Positions 48,983-59,602 are shown, numbered from the stretch's first letter. The stretch: DNA of 64,000 nucleotides from Roseovarius mucosus DSM 17069 (GCF_000768555.3 NZ_KN293980.1:282947-346946); one strand, 5' to 3'. Notes: a model not told the origin generated them from the letters alone. Made by a program: numbers and translations.

Positions 48983-49435
48983 ATGTTTCTCTCGATTGGC
49001 GACCTGGCTGCGCGCACGGGTGTCAAGGTGCCAACCATCCGCTACTACGAATCCCGTGGCCTGCTTGCGGCCCCGGTGCGCAGCGCGGGCAATCAGCGCC
49101 GCTATGGGCGGGCAGAGTTGGAGCGGCTGGGGTTCATTCGCCATGCCCGCGATCTGGGCTTCTCGCTCGAGGCGATTGGCGCGCTGATCGAGTTGCAGGA
49201 TCACCCGGACCGCGCCTGCGCGAGCGCCACCCGAATCGCACAAGGCCAGCTTGGGGCCGTGCGGGAGAAAATCCGCCGGTTGCGCGCGCTCGAATCCGAG
49301 TTGGCGCGCATCGTGGAGGGGTGCACAGGTGACGGGGCGGCGCGCGATTGTTATGTGCTGGCGTCTTTAGCAGATCACGACCTGTGCAGCCGGGATCACC
49401 CGGCCGATGCCAAATCCTCGACCCAGCTGAGCTGA
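48983..49435 (+). CDS. MerR-family metal-responsive regulator
   Basis: A 150-residue MerR protein: winged helix (FLSIGDLAARTGVKVPTIRY, YESRGLLAAP, NQRRYGRAELERLGFIRHAR), dimerisation helix (about 75-112), and C-terminal cysteines at DRACASATR (about 77) and EGCTGDGAARDC (about 113 and 121). Cys near 79 plus a 113-121 pair is the pattern of zinc/cadmium/lead-type sensors (ZntR, CadR, PbrR). It is divergent from the CDF exporter, which it should activate. Its last 40 bases overlap the convergent glycosyltransferase gene. Confidence 0.9.
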   Translation: MFLSIGDLAARTGVKVPTIRYYESRGLLAAPVRSAGNQRRYGRAELERLGFIRHARDLGFSLEAIGALIELQDHPDRACASATRIAQGQLGAVREKIRRLRALESELARIVEGCTGDGAARDCYVLASLADHDLCSRDHPADAKSSTQLS

Positions 49436-50637
49436 CGCGGCAGGCAGATGCTGCGCAGGTCATAGTGCGCGCGGATCAGGTCGCGGGCGTTTCGGCCCAG
49501 TCGTGCCCGCTCGCCCTCATCCTCCAACAGCGCGCAAATCTCGTCCACAAGGGCCGTGCGGTCGAAGAAATCCACTAGCCGCCCGGTTTCGTTCTGGGTG
49601 ATGACCTCGCGCACAGGTTCGGTATCGCCCGCGACAATCGCCGCCTCGCAGGACATCGCCTCCATCAGCGACCAACTGAGGACAAAAGGATAAGTCAGGT
49701 AGACGTGCACCCGGCTGACCTGCAAGAGCCGCAGGAATTGATCATAGGGAATACGCCCGAGAAAACGCACCCGCGCCCAATCGGCATCCGAAATCTGACC
49801 GCGGACCTCGTCGATGAAAATCTGTTTCCATGTCTGCGCCTTGGGGGGGCGTGCGCCATAGCTCACTTCGTCCCCACCTACGATCAACACCGTGGCATTG
49901 GGACGCTCGCGCAAGAGGCGGGGAAGCGCGCGCATGAAGACGTGATAGCCGCGATAAGGCTCTAGGTTGCGGTTGACGAAGGTGATCACCTCATCCGCGC
50001 GGGTCACATCGCACAGGCCCTCGATGGTCAGGCGCACATCGGGCAGGGGGGCGGCCTGAACCGTGTCGATGCCATCGTGGCTGACCGTGATCCGGTCGCG
50101 GAAGGGCTGGGGAAAGGTATCGGCCTGAAAGCGGGTTGGGCTGATCCCGGCATGTCCGGTCTCGAAATGCAGATGGTTGTTGATGTTCTTCATCCGGATG
50201 CGCAGCGCCTCGGCCTCGGTGTTCTTGGCCGCGAATTCGGGATCGAAGTTGAGATGCGGATACCCTGCGAGGTGATACAGCTCGCAATAGAGGCCCAGTT
50301 TCGCATTTGGCCAGACGTCGCGCAGGAAGAGCGACTCGCCCCATCCCGGATGCGCGAGGATGAGATCGGGGGTATAGCCCTGTTCGCGCAGGGCCACCGC
50401 CGCGCGCCAGCACGCTTCGCCGCGCGTGACCTTGGTATCGAGGTCGACCAGCCAGGGATGCAGGCTCTGCGCGTCGCGCTTGGGCAGGGCATAGGGGATC
50501 ACCTGCACGCCCTGCCATTTGGTTGCCTCTTTGACCCGCAGGGTGAGGGCGACGCAATGATGCCCCTGGCCTGCCAGAAGCGGCGCCAGATGTTTGTATT
50601 GGCCGGGGAAATTCTGATGAATGAAAAGGATTTTCAT
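49396..50637 (-). CDS. GT4-family glycosyltransferase
   Basis: A 413-residue GT-B glycosyltransferase. The N-terminal Rossmann domain begins [20 protein letters not shown], and the C-terminal nucleotide-sugar domain includes [40 protein letters not shown] and the E-x7-E motif [20 protein letters not shown]. Acceptor and donor sugars are not known; the family makes exopolysaccharide or LPS glycans. The start was set at Met5 of the longest frame. It is divergent from leuS and overlaps merR by 40 bases at its 3' end. Confidence 0.87.
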   Translation of the reverse strand: MKILFIHQNFPGQYKHLAPLLAGQGHHCVALTLRVKEATKWQGVQVIPYALPKRDAQSLHPWLVDLDTKVTRGEACWRAAVALREQGYTPDLILAHPGWGESLFLRDVWPNAKLGLYCELYHLAGYPHLNFDPEFAAKNTEAEALRIRMKNINNHLHFETGHAGISPTRFQADTFPQPFRDRITVSHDGIDTVQAAPLPDVRLTIEGLCDVTRADEVITFVNRNLEPYRGYHVFMRALPRLLRERPNATVLIVGGDEVSYGARPPKAQTWKQIFIDEVRGQISDADWARVRFLGRIPYDQFLRLLQVSRVHVYLTYPFVLSWSLMEAMSCEAAIVAGDTEPVREVITQNETGRLVDFFDRTALVDEICALLEDEGERARLGRNARDLIRAHYDLRSICLPRQLSWVEDLASAG

Positions 50638-50786
50638 GGGTATCCGCATGTCAAAGGTCAGGTGCCGTTATAATCAGACGTTCCGCCCGCGCAAACCCCT
50701 TGCATTTTTGCGCGCGCCCACTGGACCCGCGCGGCCCAACCGCCTATCACCCCCTGCAACAACCCTATCAGCAAGAGGTGCGCCCC

Positions 50787-53330
50787 ATGTCGCGCTATGC
50801 CGCCAGTGACGTCGAAAAGAGATGGCAAACCGAGTGGGACGCCGCCGGGATATTCCGGGCGCGGCGCGATGAGACGCGCCCGAAATATTACGTGCTGGAA
50901 ATGTTCCCCTATCCGTCGGGGCGCATCCACATGGGCCATGTGCGTAATTACACCATGGGTGACGTGGTGGCGCGCTACAAGATCGCGACGGGGCATAACG
51001 TGTTGCACCCGATGGGCTGGGACGCCTTTGGCATGCCTGCCGAGAATGCCGCCATGGCCAGCGGCGGCCATCCCAAGGATTGGACCTATGCCAATATTGC
51101 GGATATGCGCGCGCAGATGAAGCCCTTGGGCCTGAGCATCGACTGGTCCCGTGAATTTGCCACCTGTGATCCGGAATACTACGGCCAGCAACAGGCGCTT
51201 TTCCTCGATTTTCTCGAGCACGGGCTGGTTTACCGCAAGAATGCGGTGGTGAACTGGGACCCGGTCGACATGACGGTTCTGGCCAATGAACAGGTGATCG
51301 ACGGCAAGGGCTGGCGTTCGGGCGCGGAGGTGGAGCGGCGCGAGTTGACGCAGTGGTTCTTCCGCATTTCGGATCACGCCGAGGAATTGCTCGAGGCGCT
51401 GGACGGTCTTGATAACTGGCCCGCCAAGGTACGGCTGATGCAGGAAAACTGGATCGGCAAATCGCGCGGGCTGCAATTCGCCTTTGGGCTGATTGATGGG
51501 CCTGAGGGGCATGACCGGGTAGAGGTTTACACCACGCGGCCGGATACCTTGATGGGGGCGTCGTTCGTCGGGATTTCGCCGGATCATCCTCTGGCCAAGA
51601 CGCTGGAGCGCGAGCGCGCCGATGTGGCGGCGTTCTGTGCCGAAGCGCGCAAGGGCGGCACCACCGCCGAGGCGATTGAGAAGGCCGAGAAGCTGGGTTT
51701 TGACACCGGGCTGCGTGTGCGCCATCCCTTTGATACTGCATGGGAATTGCCTGTCTATATCGCCAATTTCATCCTTATGGATTATGGCACGGGGGCGATT
51801 TTCGGCTGTCCGGGGCATGATCAGCGCGACCATGATTTCGCGCGCAAATATGATTTGCCCATCGTCGATACCTTTCTGCCGGTCGAGGGCGATCACGACA
51901 TTCAGGCGGCCCCCTATGTGCCGCTCAAATCGGAATCCGTGCGTTACACGCGACTGGTAGCCGGGGACGAGGTGCAGACCGGCGATGCGGGGGTCAACGC
52001 CGCGATTGATTTCTGCGAGGCCAATGGCGTGGGACAGGGCGTGACCAAGTTCCGCCTGCGCGATTGGGGGTTGAGCCGCCAACGTTATTGGGGATGCCCC
52101 ATTCCGGTGGTGCATTGTGATACCTGCGGTGTGGTGCCGGAGAAGAAGGAAAACCTGCCCATCCGCCTGCCGGATGACGTGAGTTTCGATGCGCCGGGCA
52201 ATCCGCTGGATCGCCATCCGACATGGCGCGATTGCGCCTGCCCGCGCTGTGGCGCGCCCGCACGGCGCGAGACGGACACGATGGATACGTTCGTCGATTC
52301 AAGCTGGTATTACGCCCGCTTTACCGCGCCCCATGCCGCCACGCCCACGGATATGGCAGAGGCCGAGTATTGGATGAACGTGGACCAGTATATCGGCGGT
52401 ATCGAGCACGCGATCCTGCATCTGCTCTATTCCCGCTTCTTCGCGCGGGCGATGCAGATTTGCGGCCATTTGCCCGCCAAGGCGATCGAGCCCTTCGATG
52501 CGCTCTTCACGCAGGGGATGGTGACGCATGAGATTTACCAGACCCGCGACGGGGCGGGGCGGCCGGTTTATCACCTGCCGGAAGAGGTGACAGACGGCAA
52601 ACTCTCGGATGGAACGGAGGTCGAAATCATCCCCTCCGCCAAGATGTCGAAATCCAAGAAGAACGTGGTCGATCCCTCGACCATTATCGCGCAATACGGG
52701 GCCGATACCGCGCGTTGGTTTGTCTTGTCTGACAGCCCGCCCGAGCGCGATGTGGAATGGACCGCGTCGGGTGCTGAGGCCGCGCACCGGCATCTGAGCC
52801 GCGTTTGGCGCATTGCCGCCGAGATCGCGGCGAGCGACACGCCCGCCACGCCGGAAGATGACACGCTCTTGCGCGAGATGCACAAATGCATCGACGAGGT
52901 GACCAAGGGCATCGACAGCTTCGGCTTTAACGCCGCGATTGCGCGGCTCTATGCCTTTACCAACACGCTGGCCAAATCGCAGGCGGGGACGGGGGCGAAG
53001 ACCACCGCCGCGTGCACACTGGCGCAGCTCATGTCGCCCATGACCCCGCATCTGGCCGAGGATATTTGGACCATGTTGGGGGGTGAGGGGCTGGTCACGA
53101 CCGCACCTTGGCCTGTGGCCGATGCCGAGATGTTGATTGACGAAACGGTCATTCTGCCCATCCAGATCAACGGCAAACGCCGGGGCGAAATCAGCGTGCC
53201 CGCCGATATGCCGAAATCCGAGGTTGAAAAACTGGCGCTGGCCCACAATGCTGTGGTCAAGGCGCTGGAGGGGGCCCAGCCCAAGAAGATCATCGTCGTC
53301 CCCGGACGGATCGTCAATGTCGTGGTGTAA
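50787..53330 (+). CDS. leuS: Leucyl-tRNA synthetase
   Basis: An 847-residue class I synthetase: [16 protein letters not shown] (HIGH motif as HMGH, about residue 50), the CP1 editing domain (about 230-420, with a [10 protein letters not shown] motif), and [12 protein letters not shown] (KMSKS at about 619). The LeuRS C-terminal domain ends in NVVV. Length and motifs fit bacterial LeuRS. ATG 50787 matches the N terminus [18 protein letters not shown]. Its last 14 bases overlap the lptE start. Confidence 0.97.
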   Translation: MSRYAASDVEKRWQTEWDAAGIFRARRDETRPKYYVLEMFPYPSGRIHMGHVRNYTMGDVVARYKIATGHNVLHPMGWDAFGMPAENAAMASGGHPKDWTYANIADMRAQMKPLGLSIDWSREFATCDPEYYGQQQALFLDFLEHGLVYRKNAVVNWDPVDMTVLANEQVIDGKGWRSGAEVERRELTQWFFRISDHAEELLEALDGLDNWPAKVRLMQENWIGKSRGLQFAFGLIDGPEGHDRVEVYTTRPDTLMGASFVGISPDHPLAKTLERERADVAAFCAEARKGGTTAEAIEKAEKLGFDTGLRVRHPFDTAWELPVYIANFILMDYGTGAIFGCPGHDQRDHDFARKYDLPIVDTFLPVEGDHDIQAAPYVPLKSESVRYTRLVAGDEVQTGDAGVNAAIDFCEANGVGQGVTKFRLRDWGLSRQRYWGCPIPVVHCDTCGVVPEKKENLPIRLPDDVSFDAPGNPLDRHPTWRDCACPRCGAPARRETDTMDTFVDSSWYYARFTAPHAATPTDMAEAEYWMNVDQYIGGIEHAILHLLYSRFFARAMQICGHLPAKAIEPFDALFTQGMVTHEIYQTRDGAGRPVYHLPEEVTDGKLSDGTEVEIIPSAKMSKSKKNVVDPSTIIAQYGADTARWFVLSDSPPERDVEWTASGAEAAHRHLSRVWRIAAEIAASDTPATPEDDTLLREMHKCIDEVTKGIDSFGFNAAIARLYAFTNTLAKSQAGTGAKTTAACTLAQLMSPMTPHLAEDIWTMLGGEGLVTTAPWPVADAEMLIDETVILPIQINGKRRGEISVPADMPKSEVEKLALAHNAVVKALEGAQPKKIIVVPGRIVNVVV

Positions 53331-53808
53331 TCGCCGGTTTCTTTTGCTGTCAGCGCTCGCCCTCGTTGCGGGATGCGGCTTTGCGCCCGCCTATGCGCCG
53401 GGCGGGGCGGGATCGGCGCTGATGGGACGGGTGGCGGTCGAGGCCCCCGATACCCGCGCGACCTATCTCTTGACGCAAGAGATCGAGACACGGTTGGGTC
53501 GGCCCGCCAATCCACGTTACGCGCTGATCCCGGTCGTCACGCTGAACACGCAGGCCATGGCGATCAACCGCAACAACGTGGCGTCGCGGTTTAACCTGTT
53601 GGGAACAGTCGCCTATAGCCTGCGCGATCTGGAGACGGGGGCGATTGTCACCTCGGGCGATGTCACAAGCTTTACCGGCTATTCCGCGACCGGCACGACA
53701 GTGGCCGTGCAGGCCGCAGAGCGCGACGCCGAGGCGCGGTTGATGGCGATTCTCGCCGATCAACTGTTGATCCGCCTTCTGGCTGCAGACCTGCCCAAGC
53801 CCGAATGA
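53317..53808 (+). CDS. lptE: LPS assembly lipoprotein LptE-like
   Basis: A 163-residue lipoprotein ([20 protein letters not shown], lipobox Cys about 20) with the alphaproteobacterial LptE-like pattern: [40 protein letters not shown] and [20 protein letters not shown]. It would plug the LptD barrel in LPS export. The position between leuS and holA is the same as in many alphaproteobacteria and E. coli. It starts inside the leuS end (14-base overlap). Confidence 0.88.
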   Translation: MSWCNRRFLLLSALALVAGCGFAPAYAPGGAGSALMGRVAVEAPDTRATYLLTQEIETRLGRPANPRYALIPVVTLNTQAMAINRNNVASRFNLLGTVAYSLRDLETGAIVTSGDVTSFTGYSATGTTVAVQAAERDAEARLMAILADQLLIRLLAADLPKPE

Positions 53809-54833
53809 AGCTCTCGCCGCGCGATGCTGTCCGCTACTTTGCCAAGCCAGAGGCGCAGCGCACGGGCATTTTGATCTATGGTGCTGATGCGATGCGGGTG
53901 GCGCTCCGGCGTCAGGAGCTGCTGGCGGCGCTGCTTGGTCCTACGGCCGATGAAGAAATGCGCCTGAGCCGGATGCCGGCGGGCGATCTGCGCAAGGACC
54001 CCGCCGCGCTGATGGATGCGGTCAAGGCGCAGGGATTTTTTCCCGGTCCGCGCGCGGCCTTTGTCGAGGACGCCAATGACACCGCCGCCGATGCCATTCT
54101 GGCCGCGTTGGGCGATTGGCGGGAGGGCGATGCGCAGATCATCGTGACCGCAGGTGCGCTCAAGGCGACATCGCGGATTCGCAAGGCGTTCGAGGGCCAT
54201 CCGAATGCCTATGCCGTCGGTATCTATGACGATCCCCCAAGCCGCGAAGAAATCGAGGCGACATTGGCCCGCGCCGGTCTGCGGGATGTGCCGGGGCCGG
54301 TCATGTCCGATCTGACGGCACTTGCGCGCGATCTCGATCCCGGCGATTTCCGTCAGACCATCGAGAAACTGGCGCTCTATAAATTGGGCGATGCCACGCC
54401 GCTGAGCGCCGCGGACATCGCCGCCTGTGCGCCTGCCTCGACCGAGGCGGACTTGGACGACATCCTCAATATCGTGGCTGAAGGACGCTCGGCCGAAATT
54501 GGCCCAGTGATGCGGCGGTTGAAGGCGCAGGGCACGCAGCCTGTCGGTCTGTGCATCGGGGCCACCCGGCATTTCCGGGCGCTTTACACTGCTGCGTCGG
54601 ATCCCGGAGGCGCGGCGCAGGGCATCGCCCGGATGCGCCCGCCCATTTTCGGGCCGCGCCGCGACCGGATGCTGCGGCAGGCGCAGGGCTGGGGCGCGGA
54701 GCGGTTGCAACAGGCGCTGACGATCCTGACCGATACCGACCTCACGCTGCGCTCTGCCGGACAGCGGGCCCCCGAGATGGCGCTGGTCGAGCGGGCGCTG
54801 ATCCGGTTGGCGATGCTGGCCGGGGCGCGGTGA
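53805..54833 (+). CDS. holA: DNA polymerase III subunit delta
   Basis: A 342-residue delta subunit that opens the beta clamp as part of the loader. LIYGADAMRVALRRQELLAA, RAAFVEDANDTAADAILAAL and EIEATLARAGL in the N-terminal AAA+-like domains, and LGDATPLSAADIAACAPAST onward in the C-terminal collar, fit the family. The ATG overlaps the lptE stop by four bases, completing leuS-lptE-holA. Confidence 0.9.
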   Translation: MKLSPRDAVRYFAKPEAQRTGILIYGADAMRVALRRQELLAALLGPTADEEMRLSRMPAGDLRKDPAALMDAVKAQGFFPGPRAAFVEDANDTAADAILAALGDWREGDAQIIVTAGALKATSRIRKAFEGHPNAYAVGIYDDPPSREEIEATLARAGLRDVPGPVMSDLTALARDLDPGDFRQTIEKLALYKLGDATPLSAADIAACAPASTEADLDDILNIVAEGRSAEIGPVMRRLKAQGTQPVGLCIGATRHFRALYTAASDPGGAAQGIARMRPPIFGPRRDRMLRQAQGWGAERLQQALTILTDTDLTLRSAGQRAPEMALVERALIRLAMLAGAR

Positions 54834-54993
54834 TCCGGGCGAATCTGGGTGAACAGACGGAAATTTAAGAAAATTACGGAGCGGTATCGCGGCGGCATTC
54901 CGTCGGTATTGCGTCGGTGCGGGTTTGGGGGAAGTGTAGGGTTAATTCAGCGGGCGCTGGACAGCGGGTGAAAGGCGGGGCAGGTTTCGGGAC

Positions 54994-56133
54994 ATGAGTG
55001 AGAGTGTGGATATTAAATTCACAGACAGCCTTAGAGCGTGGCTGGAGAGAAGGCCGTGTGAGGTAGCCGTCTGGATCGCATATCGTGCTGCGGCGCGGGT
55101 CCTGCCTGTTTGGTGGGATGGCGTTTTAAGTGACACGTTAGCGCGCAAACGTCGTTTGACGGCATTGCCGGTCTTGCGAAGTACCTTGATATCATCGGTT
55201 GCAGTCAAATCGCCAACCGACGCTATCAACGCAGCTATTGTCGACGCAACCCGCGCTGCTAGTACCGTCCCTGTTGACCGAGCCATTCACGCTGCCGACT
55301 CCGCTGCCCACGCAGCAAATGCAGCTGCTGCGAATAACGCGGATTTCGCCGCCGATGCCGCCGACGCGTGCGGTCTTGCTGCGCTCGCCATCTCCGCCAA
55401 GGTATCCTGGCCTGCGGTCAGAGCAGATGTGAACGTGGTTGCAGATGGTGAATTTCCCGATGCCCGCCCGCTGTGGCAAGAGGGGGCGGGGCCGCTCGCG
55501 GAGCAATGGCGCGCGATTAAGTGGCAGGTGGATCAATCCGAGGGTGCCGGGGACTGGCAATTCTGGATCGCGTGGTATGATGCCCTGTTAGAGGGTCGAC
55601 CAATGTTGGCGGATGCGGGGCGCACTTGGGAGATGCTGGAAGAAATCGCGCTTATCAATCCCGAGATATGGGGCGAGGGGCCAGAGGTCGTGAACCCGGT
55701 GATCCGGGGGATTTGGGAACTACACCGTTTGCGTGCGGAGGTGGCGGCACTGCAAGCCGAAAAGGAGATGTTTCTGGCGGTGCAGGCATCTGCGGCGCAT
55801 CGGGGGCACAATCAACCGCCCGAGGGGTTGGTCGATGATGCGCCAGAAGTGGCGCGGCAGATCATTATCATCTGGGATGGTTTGGACGAGGCACGCGACG
55901 AGTTGGAGCGGGACGCGCCGGACAAGGGCGTGTTGTGCGCTATCGCGGAGCGGATGTTGGCAGCGCTGAACGCAGTTGTCGCCTATTGCGGCAAAGTTGG
56001 CGACAGGATGATCATGGCGGTCGCTGCCACAATCGGCACGGGGGGAGGCGCGGCCTTGCTCGATCACTTCGTTATAAATGGCCGACTGTCCCAATTCGTC
56101 AAGGATTTGATATCATTTGGGATCGGTGGATAA
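54994..56133 (+). CDS. Hypothetical Ala-rich protein with C-terminal membrane segment
   Basis: A 379-residue protein I do not recognise by function. Residues of about 80-130 form an Ala-rich helix-repeat stretch (HAADSAAHAANAAAANNADF) like degenerate tandem repeats. A Trp-rich region follows (WQFWIAWYDALLEGRP, WEMLEEIALINPEIWGEGPE). After a coiled-coil segment (LHRLRAEVAALQAEKEMF) comes the motif RGHNQPPEGL, seen in accessory alphaproteobacterial proteins. The last 40 residues hold a Gly-rich hydrophobic segment (MIMAVAATIGTGGGAALLDH). It stands alone after holA, flanked by non-coding DNA and a dispersed repeat, and codon use and GC are less uniform than nearby. This suggests an accessory gene. 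Confidence 0.75.
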   Translation: MSESVDIKFTDSLRAWLERRPCEVAVWIAYRAAARVLPVWWDGVLSDTLARKRRLTALPVLRSTLISSVAVKSPTDAINAAIVDATRAASTVPVDRAIHAADSAAHAANAAAANNADFAADAADACGLAALAISAKVSWPAVRADVNVVADGEFPDARPLWQEGAGPLAEQWRAIKWQVDQSEGAGDWQFWIAWYDALLEGRPMLADAGRTWEMLEEIALINPEIWGEGPEVVNPVIRGIWELHRLRAEVAALQAEKEMFLAVQASAAHRGHNQPPEGLVDDAPEVARQIIIIWDGLDEARDELERDAPDKGVLCAIAERMLAALNAVVAYCGKVGDRMIMAVAATIGTGGGAALLDHFVINGRLSQFVKDLISFGIGG

Positions 56134-56538
56134 TTGGTGCTAGGCGACAATTCGGCCTAACAGGCTGGACGCGTTCCGAATTGGGACAATTTCCCCACGC
56201 GATGAGCCGCGTGGTGCTCGTCCGCCGGGTGGGCGCTGGCACTTGGTTGGCTGGCACTTTATGCCAGCCAAACACGTTCGCGTTTTCAGTTCAAGGAGAC
56301 GTTGCAAGAGCGCCCGCCCGAGGGGGCGGGTCATGCCAGAGGCATGCCTTTGGCATGACCGCTGCGCGGCGGTGCCTGCGGCACCTTGATTCCGCGCGGG
56401 GTATCAGGGGCGACTGTGTTCGCTCTCCCCCCGAACACGAGCGCGTGATCTCCAGCCGCTTGTCGTCGTCGTCCCCGTTGCCTTGACCGGACCTTTGGGC
56501 AATGGTGCCGCAATACAAATCAAAGGGGGGAAATCGCC
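56134..56538. other. 405-base intergenic region holding a dispersed repeat
   Basis: No gene is seen. It holds repeat copy B (56308-56399) and otherwise unremarkable sequence, with a possible GST promoter region at its end. Confidence 0.6.
56308..56399 (+). repeat. Dispersed palindromic repeat, copy B
   Basis: CGTTGCAAGAGCGCCCGCCC ... GCGCGGCGGTGCCTGCGGCA, then CCTTGATTCCGCGC. Inner hairpin GGTGCC-TGC-GGCACC. An extra palindrome (TCATGCC ... GGCATGA, 56331-56358) is inserted between the two conserved blocks. Confidence 0.75.
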
Positions 56539-57126
56539 ATGTATGATGTCATCGGTTCGCGGGCCAGTCGGGCCTTTCGTGTGCTGTGGTTGCTCGAGGA
56601 AATGGGGGTGGCGTACACTCACCTGGCCGTTGCCCCCCGCTCGCCCGAGGCGTTGGCGGCCAACCCGTCGGGCAAGATCCCGGCGCTGCGGGATGGCGAT
56701 GCCGTGCTGACCGATTCCACCGCGATCATGACCTATCTTGCCGATAAGCATGGGCAGTTCACCCATGCCCCCGGCACCGTGGCACGAGCGCGTCAGGATG
56801 CATTGACGCATCAGATTCTCGATGAGATCGACGGCACCCTCTGGACGGCCGCGCGGCATAGTTTCGTGCTGCCCGAGGAGCAGCGCGTGCCGGCGGTCAA
56901 GGAGTCCCTGAAATGGGAATACGAGCGCAACGTCGCGCGGATTTCCGAGGCGCTGACTGGTCCGTATTTACAGGGTGAGACCATGACCATCGCGGATATT
57001 CTGCTCGCGCATTGCCTGATGTGGGCGGGCAAGGCGGGGTTTCCCGATTCCGGCGAAAAGCTGAATGATTACATGGCGATGATGTTCGCGCGCCCGGCCT
57101 GTCAGCGGGCTGCCGCACTCCCCTGA
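56539..57126 (+). CDS. Glutathione S-transferase family protein
   Basis: A 195-residue cytosolic GST: the thioredoxin-like N domain SRASRAFRVLWLLEEMGVAY with PSGKIPALRDGDAVLTDSTA (cis-Pro and gamma-Glu-binding Ser region), then a helical C domain with GETMTIADILLAHCLMW (N-capping motif region). Substrate unknown. Its 3' end overlaps the convergent flavoprotein gene by 25 bases. Confidence 0.9.
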   Translation: MYDVIGSRASRAFRVLWLLEEMGVAYTHLAVAPRSPEALAANPSGKIPALRDGDAVLTDSTAIMTYLADKHGQFTHAPGTVARARQDALTHQILDEIDGTLWTAARHSFVLPEEQRVPAVKESLKWEYERNVARISEALTGPYLQGETMTIADILLAHCLMWAGKAGFPDSGEKLNDYMAMMFARPACQRAAALP

Positions 57127-58274
57127 GCGTAAGCGGCGGCGTGCTGCCCCGCCCAAACCCCGGTGGCAAGGCAGGCGGTCAGCAGGTAGCCGCCGGTTGT
57201 CGCCTCCCAATCGAGCATTTCCCCGGCGGCGAACACGCCGGGGCGGGCGCGCAGCATGAGGCCCGCATCCAGCGCCTCGAACCGAAGCCCTCCGGCAGTT
57301 GAGATGGCCTGATCCATAGGGCGCGGTCCGGTGAGGGGCACCGGCAGGCCTTTGAGCAAGGCAGGCAGATCGCTGGCCCCTCGGCCAAATTCCATCACCA
57401 GCGCCAGTTTTACGGCATCAAGGCGGAACGCCTTGCGCAGCCGGTTTTTGAGACTGTCGCTGGTTTTGGTGCGGGCTAGGCGGTTCGTGACCTCTGGCAG
57501 CGTCAAGTCGGGCAAGAGATCGAGCATGAGAGGCGCGCCATCGCGCAAGGCTGCGCTGACCTCATAGAGGCCGCCCCCCTCAAGCCCTTGGTTGGAAATG
57601 ATAAACTCCCCGCGCGAGCGCATGGTCCCGGCGTGCAGTTCCACGCCCTTGACCGGCTGGCCGAACTGCGCCGTCATATGGGATGACCACGCGATCAGAA
57701 AACCCATGTTGGCGGGGCGGAAGGGGGTGATTGTTGCGGAGTCGAGATGTGCCGCCCATGCCCCGTCCGAGCCAAGCCGCGCCCAGCTTGCACCGCCACA
57801 GGCCAACACCGTCACGGTGGGATGCAGGCACTGCACGCCCTCTGGTGCATCGAACATCGCGCCGCCGTCCCAGCCGCACCAGCGCCAACGGGTGCGAATC
57901 TCGACGCCCAAGCCGCGCAGTTCAGACAGAAAACTGCGCAGGAGCGGCGAGGCCTTCATCACGCGCGGAAAGACCCGGCCGGTTGATCCGGTGAACACCT
58001 CTTGCCCAAGGTCGCGCGCCCATGCCTGCACCGCGTCGGGGCCAAAGGCACTGAGCATCGGGCGCAGGGTGTCGGCGCGGGGGCCATAGGCGGCCAGAAA
58101 GGTCTCGAACGGTTCGACCTTGGTCAGGTTCAACCCGGATTTGCCTGCCATGAGGAACTTGCGACCGACCGAGGGCTTGGCCTCGGCCACCAGCACGCGC
58201 AACCCGACCCGAGCGAGTTCGCGCGCAGCCATGAGACCCGCAGGCCCAGCCCCGATGACGAGCGCATCGGTCAT
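57102..58274 (-). CDS. HI0933/YhiN-family flavoprotein (NAD(P)/FAD-dependent oxidoreductase)
   Basis: A 390-residue FAD protein: the Rossmann dinucleotide loop DALVIGAGPAGLMAARELAR, GRKFLMAGKSGLNLTKVEPF (the GxxGGGxCNxTN-like region of the HI0933 family, here KSGLNLT), EVFTGSTGRVFPRVMKASP, ALDAGLMLRARPGVFAAGEM, and TGGYLLTACLATG at the C terminus. The function of this family is not established; it contains BaiN-like reductases. The start overlaps the mscS stop by four bases. Confidence 0.85.
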   Translation of the reverse strand: MTDALVIGAGPAGLMAARELARVGLRVLVAEAKPSVGRKFLMAGKSGLNLTKVEPFETFLAAYGPRADTLRPMLSAFGPDAVQAWARDLGQEVFTGSTGRVFPRVMKASPLLRSFLSELRGLGVEIRTRWRWCGWDGGAMFDAPEGVQCLHPTVTVLACGGASWARLGSDGAWAAHLDSATITPFRPANMGFLIAWSSHMTAQFGQPVKGVELHAGTMRSRGEFIISNQGLEGGGLYEVSAALRDGAPLMLDLLPDLTLPEVTNRLARTKTSDSLKNRLRKAFRLDAVKLALVMEFGRGASDLPALLKGLPVPLTGPRPMDQAISTAGGLRFEALDAGLMLRARPGVFAAGEMLDWEATTGGYLLTACLATGVWAGQHAAAYAQGSAAAR

Positions 58275-59602
58275 GCCGCTGGGGTTGCCGGGGCGGGCAG
58301 CCCCCGGTGATGGACCACACGTTGCGGATAGGGCATTTCGATCCCCTCGGCGCGCAGCACATTCCAGATCGCGAACAGAACGTCGGACTGATACTTTCCG
58401 GTCACGTCCTCGATCCCGTCGACCCAGTATTCGACCGAGAAATCCACGCCGCTTTCGCCAAAGGCCTTGAGTTCACATTCGGGGGCGAATTTTCCCGTGG
58501 TCTGCACCTCGGGCACGGCGGCGACGGCAGGTTCCACGAGGGCCGGAATCCGGGTGATGTCGGTGTCGTAGCTGACCGAGAAGGCGGCCTCGTAGCGGTG
58601 CCGCTTGCCCGCGTCGGAAAAGTTGACCACGCGGGAGGTAATGAAATCCTCGTTCGGCACCACGATCCAGCGGCCATCCACGGTTTCGAGAATGGCGGCG
58701 CGGGCGGTCATCTTGACGATGGTGCCTTCGGAGCCGTCATCGAGCACGACATAATCACCCACCGTGGTCTGCCCCTCCAAGAGCAGGATCACGCCCGAGA
58801 CGAAATTGGCCGCGATCTGTTGCAGGCCAAGGCCGATGCCCACACCAAGCGCGCCGCCCAGAACGGCAATCGCCGTAAGGTCGATCCCCATGATCGACAT
58901 CAAGAGCAGGAAGGCCGCGCCAAAGATCACGATCTGACTGGCCTTGATCGCGAGTTCACGGGTGGCGGGGCGCAATTCCTCGCGGCGCTTGATGAAATCC
59001 TCGGATTGGCTGTTGGACCAGCGCCCGAGCCAGAAGAGAAGCGCGCCAGAGACAGCACCACGGATCAGGGCAAGGGCGGAGAAGCTGATATTGCCCAGAT
59101 CGACCGAAATCGCCGCAAGCCGTTCGTTGGCCAGACCGAGAAGATCAAAGAGATAGAGCAGCGCCACGGGCATGAGCACGAAGCGTCCCAGAACCCGCAA
59201 GAAGGGATCGGTCAGGATGTCGCGCACGAACAGGCGGGCGGCGAGAACCATGAACAGCCGCTTGCCGAAGGCGATGACATCGCCCGAGCCAAAGAGCGAG
59301 CGTGTCACGCTCTCGCCCATGCCGGTGAGGCCATAGGCGAGCAGCGGCATCAGAAGTGGCAGGAACATGAGGATAAAGCGCCGCGCCGAGGCTAGGATGT
59401 TGTCCTGGTCGGCGGGGGGCGTGAGCACGCGGGCGATGGTCGGGCGGATGCGACGGGTGATCATCACCGCCAAGAGCCATGCCACCACCAGAAGACCGAA
59501 TTGCGACCAGGCGGCGGGGCTGAGCAGCCAGCCTTTCGCCAGATCCCAGCCCTGCATTGCATAGCCCAGTGCCTGTCTGATGATCTCTGGCTGACCGTCC
59601 AT
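58271..59602 (-). CDS. MscS-family mechanosensitive ion channel
   Basis: A 443-residue membrane protein with about five N-terminal helices. The pore helix is followed by the conserved AVLGGALGVGIGLGLQQIAA and NFVSGVILLLEGQTTVGDYV, then the beta domain (VLDDGSEGTIVKMTARAAIL, WIVVPNEDFITSRVVNFSDA) and the C-terminal alpha/beta domain. It would release solutes on hypo-osmotic shock. ATG 59602 is preferred over the GTG just before it. Upstream gene of the pair with the flavoprotein. Confidence 0.92.
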   Translation of the reverse strand: MDGQPEIIRQALGYAMQGWDLAKGWLLSPAAWSQFGLLVVAWLLAVMITRRIRPTIARVLTPPADQDNILASARRFILMFLPLLMPLLAYGLTGMGESVTRSLFGSGDVIAFGKRLFMVLAARLFVRDILTDPFLRVLGRFVLMPVALLYLFDLLGLANERLAAISVDLGNISFSALALIRGAVSGALLFWLGRWSNSQSEDFIKRREELRPATRELAIKASQIVIFGAAFLLLMSIMGIDLTAIAVLGGALGVGIGLGLQQIAANFVSGVILLLEGQTTVGDYVVLDDGSEGTIVKMTARAAILETVDGRWIVVPNEDFITSRVVNFSDAGKRHRYEAAFSVSYDTDITRIPALVEPAVAAVPEVQTTGKFAPECELKAFGESGVDFSVEYWVDGIEDVTGKYQSDVLFAIWNVLRAEGIEMPYPQRVVHHRGLPAPATPAA

